Positions 6,158-6,283 of a stretch of DNA of 6,283 nucleotides are shown piece by piece. The translations under genes and the position numbers were made by a program. Where the stretch lies: positions 1-6,283 of the forward strand of contig JBGYPP010000030.1 in NCBI GenBank assembly GCA_041838515.1. The letters run 5' to 3'. This DNA comes from JBGYPP01 sp041838515 (GTDB taxonomy: Bacteria; Bacillota; Clostridia; Lachnospirales; Lachnospiraceae). Position 1 is the stretch's first letter; each line of letters starts with the position of its first letter. Under the pieces are notes generated by a model. That model did no database searches. It worked only from the letters and a program-made list of their open reading frames with translations, and was not told the origin of the DNA.

Positions 6158-6192
6158 CCGTCCTTCGGGGATAACCCGGAGGGCGGTTTTTT
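6158..6192 (+). terminator. Rho-independent terminator of rpmF
   Basis: CCGTCCTTCGGG (6158-6169) pairs with CCCGGAGGGCGG (6175-6186) over 12 positions with two wobbles, around a GATAA loop, followed by TTTTTT (6187-6192). It lies 14 bases after the rpmF TAA, so rpmF is probably monocistronic. Confidence 0.9.
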
Positions 6193-6283
6193 CTTTTAGA
6201 TGGGCCGGCGGGGCGGTATGGGGATAGTGGCGCCGGGCCTGACCGGAGGGCGGTTTTTTCTTTTAGATGGGCCGGCGGGGCGG
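6176..6283 (+). repeat. Tandem duplication of the terminator 3' half, 67-bp period
   Basis: A 41-bp stretch at 6176-6216 is repeated without mismatch at 6243-6283. It runs from CCGGAGGGCGG through the T-tract and TTTTAGA to GGGCCGGCGGGGCGG. The copies are separated by 26 bp. The second copy ends exactly at the window edge, so the repeat may be longer or have more units. It carries the terminator's 3' arm and T-tract, but no good 5' arm stands before it; only a weaker CCGG/CCGG hairpin is possible there. Confidence 0.85.

Overview
The window looks like chromosomal DNA of a Gram-positive-type anaerobe (Bacillota, Clostridia or Negativicutes). I infer this from strong AGGAGG ribosome sites, compact Rho-independent terminators, the gene order ACT protein (PheB type) / homoserine dehydrogenase / ApgM-like enzyme / aspartate kinase, and a 58-residue bL32. 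No closer assignment is safe. The metabolic genes are G+C-rich and favour ATA (Ile) and AGG (Arg) codons, for example in repeated 'GGCATA' and 'ATAGAG' contexts. The left 1.2 kb is visibly more A+T-rich.

Left part (1-1230): two short membrane-anchored or secreted genes of unknown function, each followed by a terminator. Their C-terminal parts align with each other (14 of 35 positions identical by hand), so they are tandem paralogues. The second is cut by an in-frame TAG at 1034-1036, after which the homology continues to a TGA at 1163-1165. The first may have a frameshift near its 3' end. They look like a decaying family.

Gap (1166-1479, about 310 bases, no gene): a terminator, a 50-nt near-perfect hairpin resembling a relic of an insertion element, a 10-bp direct repeat, an A/T-armed palindrome, and a good promoter 17 bases wide with an extended -10 reading into the next operon.

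Centre (1480-5806): an aspartate-family operon, all on the plus strand, with gaps of 28, 57 and 48 bases. It encodes an ACT/helix-turn-helix protein, homoserine dehydrogenase, an ApgM-like enzyme thought to replace homoserine kinase, and aspartate kinase. Together these supply steps 1, 3 and probably 4 of threonine synthesis from aspartate. Aspartate-semialdehyde dehydrogenase and threonine synthase are not in the window.

Right part (5807-6283): rpmF (ribosomal protein bL32), too short to be found by a 60-residue ORF cutoff. It has a perfect consensus promoter (TTGACA, 17 bases, TATAAT) and a leader that can form two mutually exclusive hairpins, one of which would hide the ribosome site. A terminator follows. 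The last bases are two copies of a 41-bp stretch, 67 bases apart, carrying the terminator's 3' arm and T-tract; the second copy runs exactly to the window edge.
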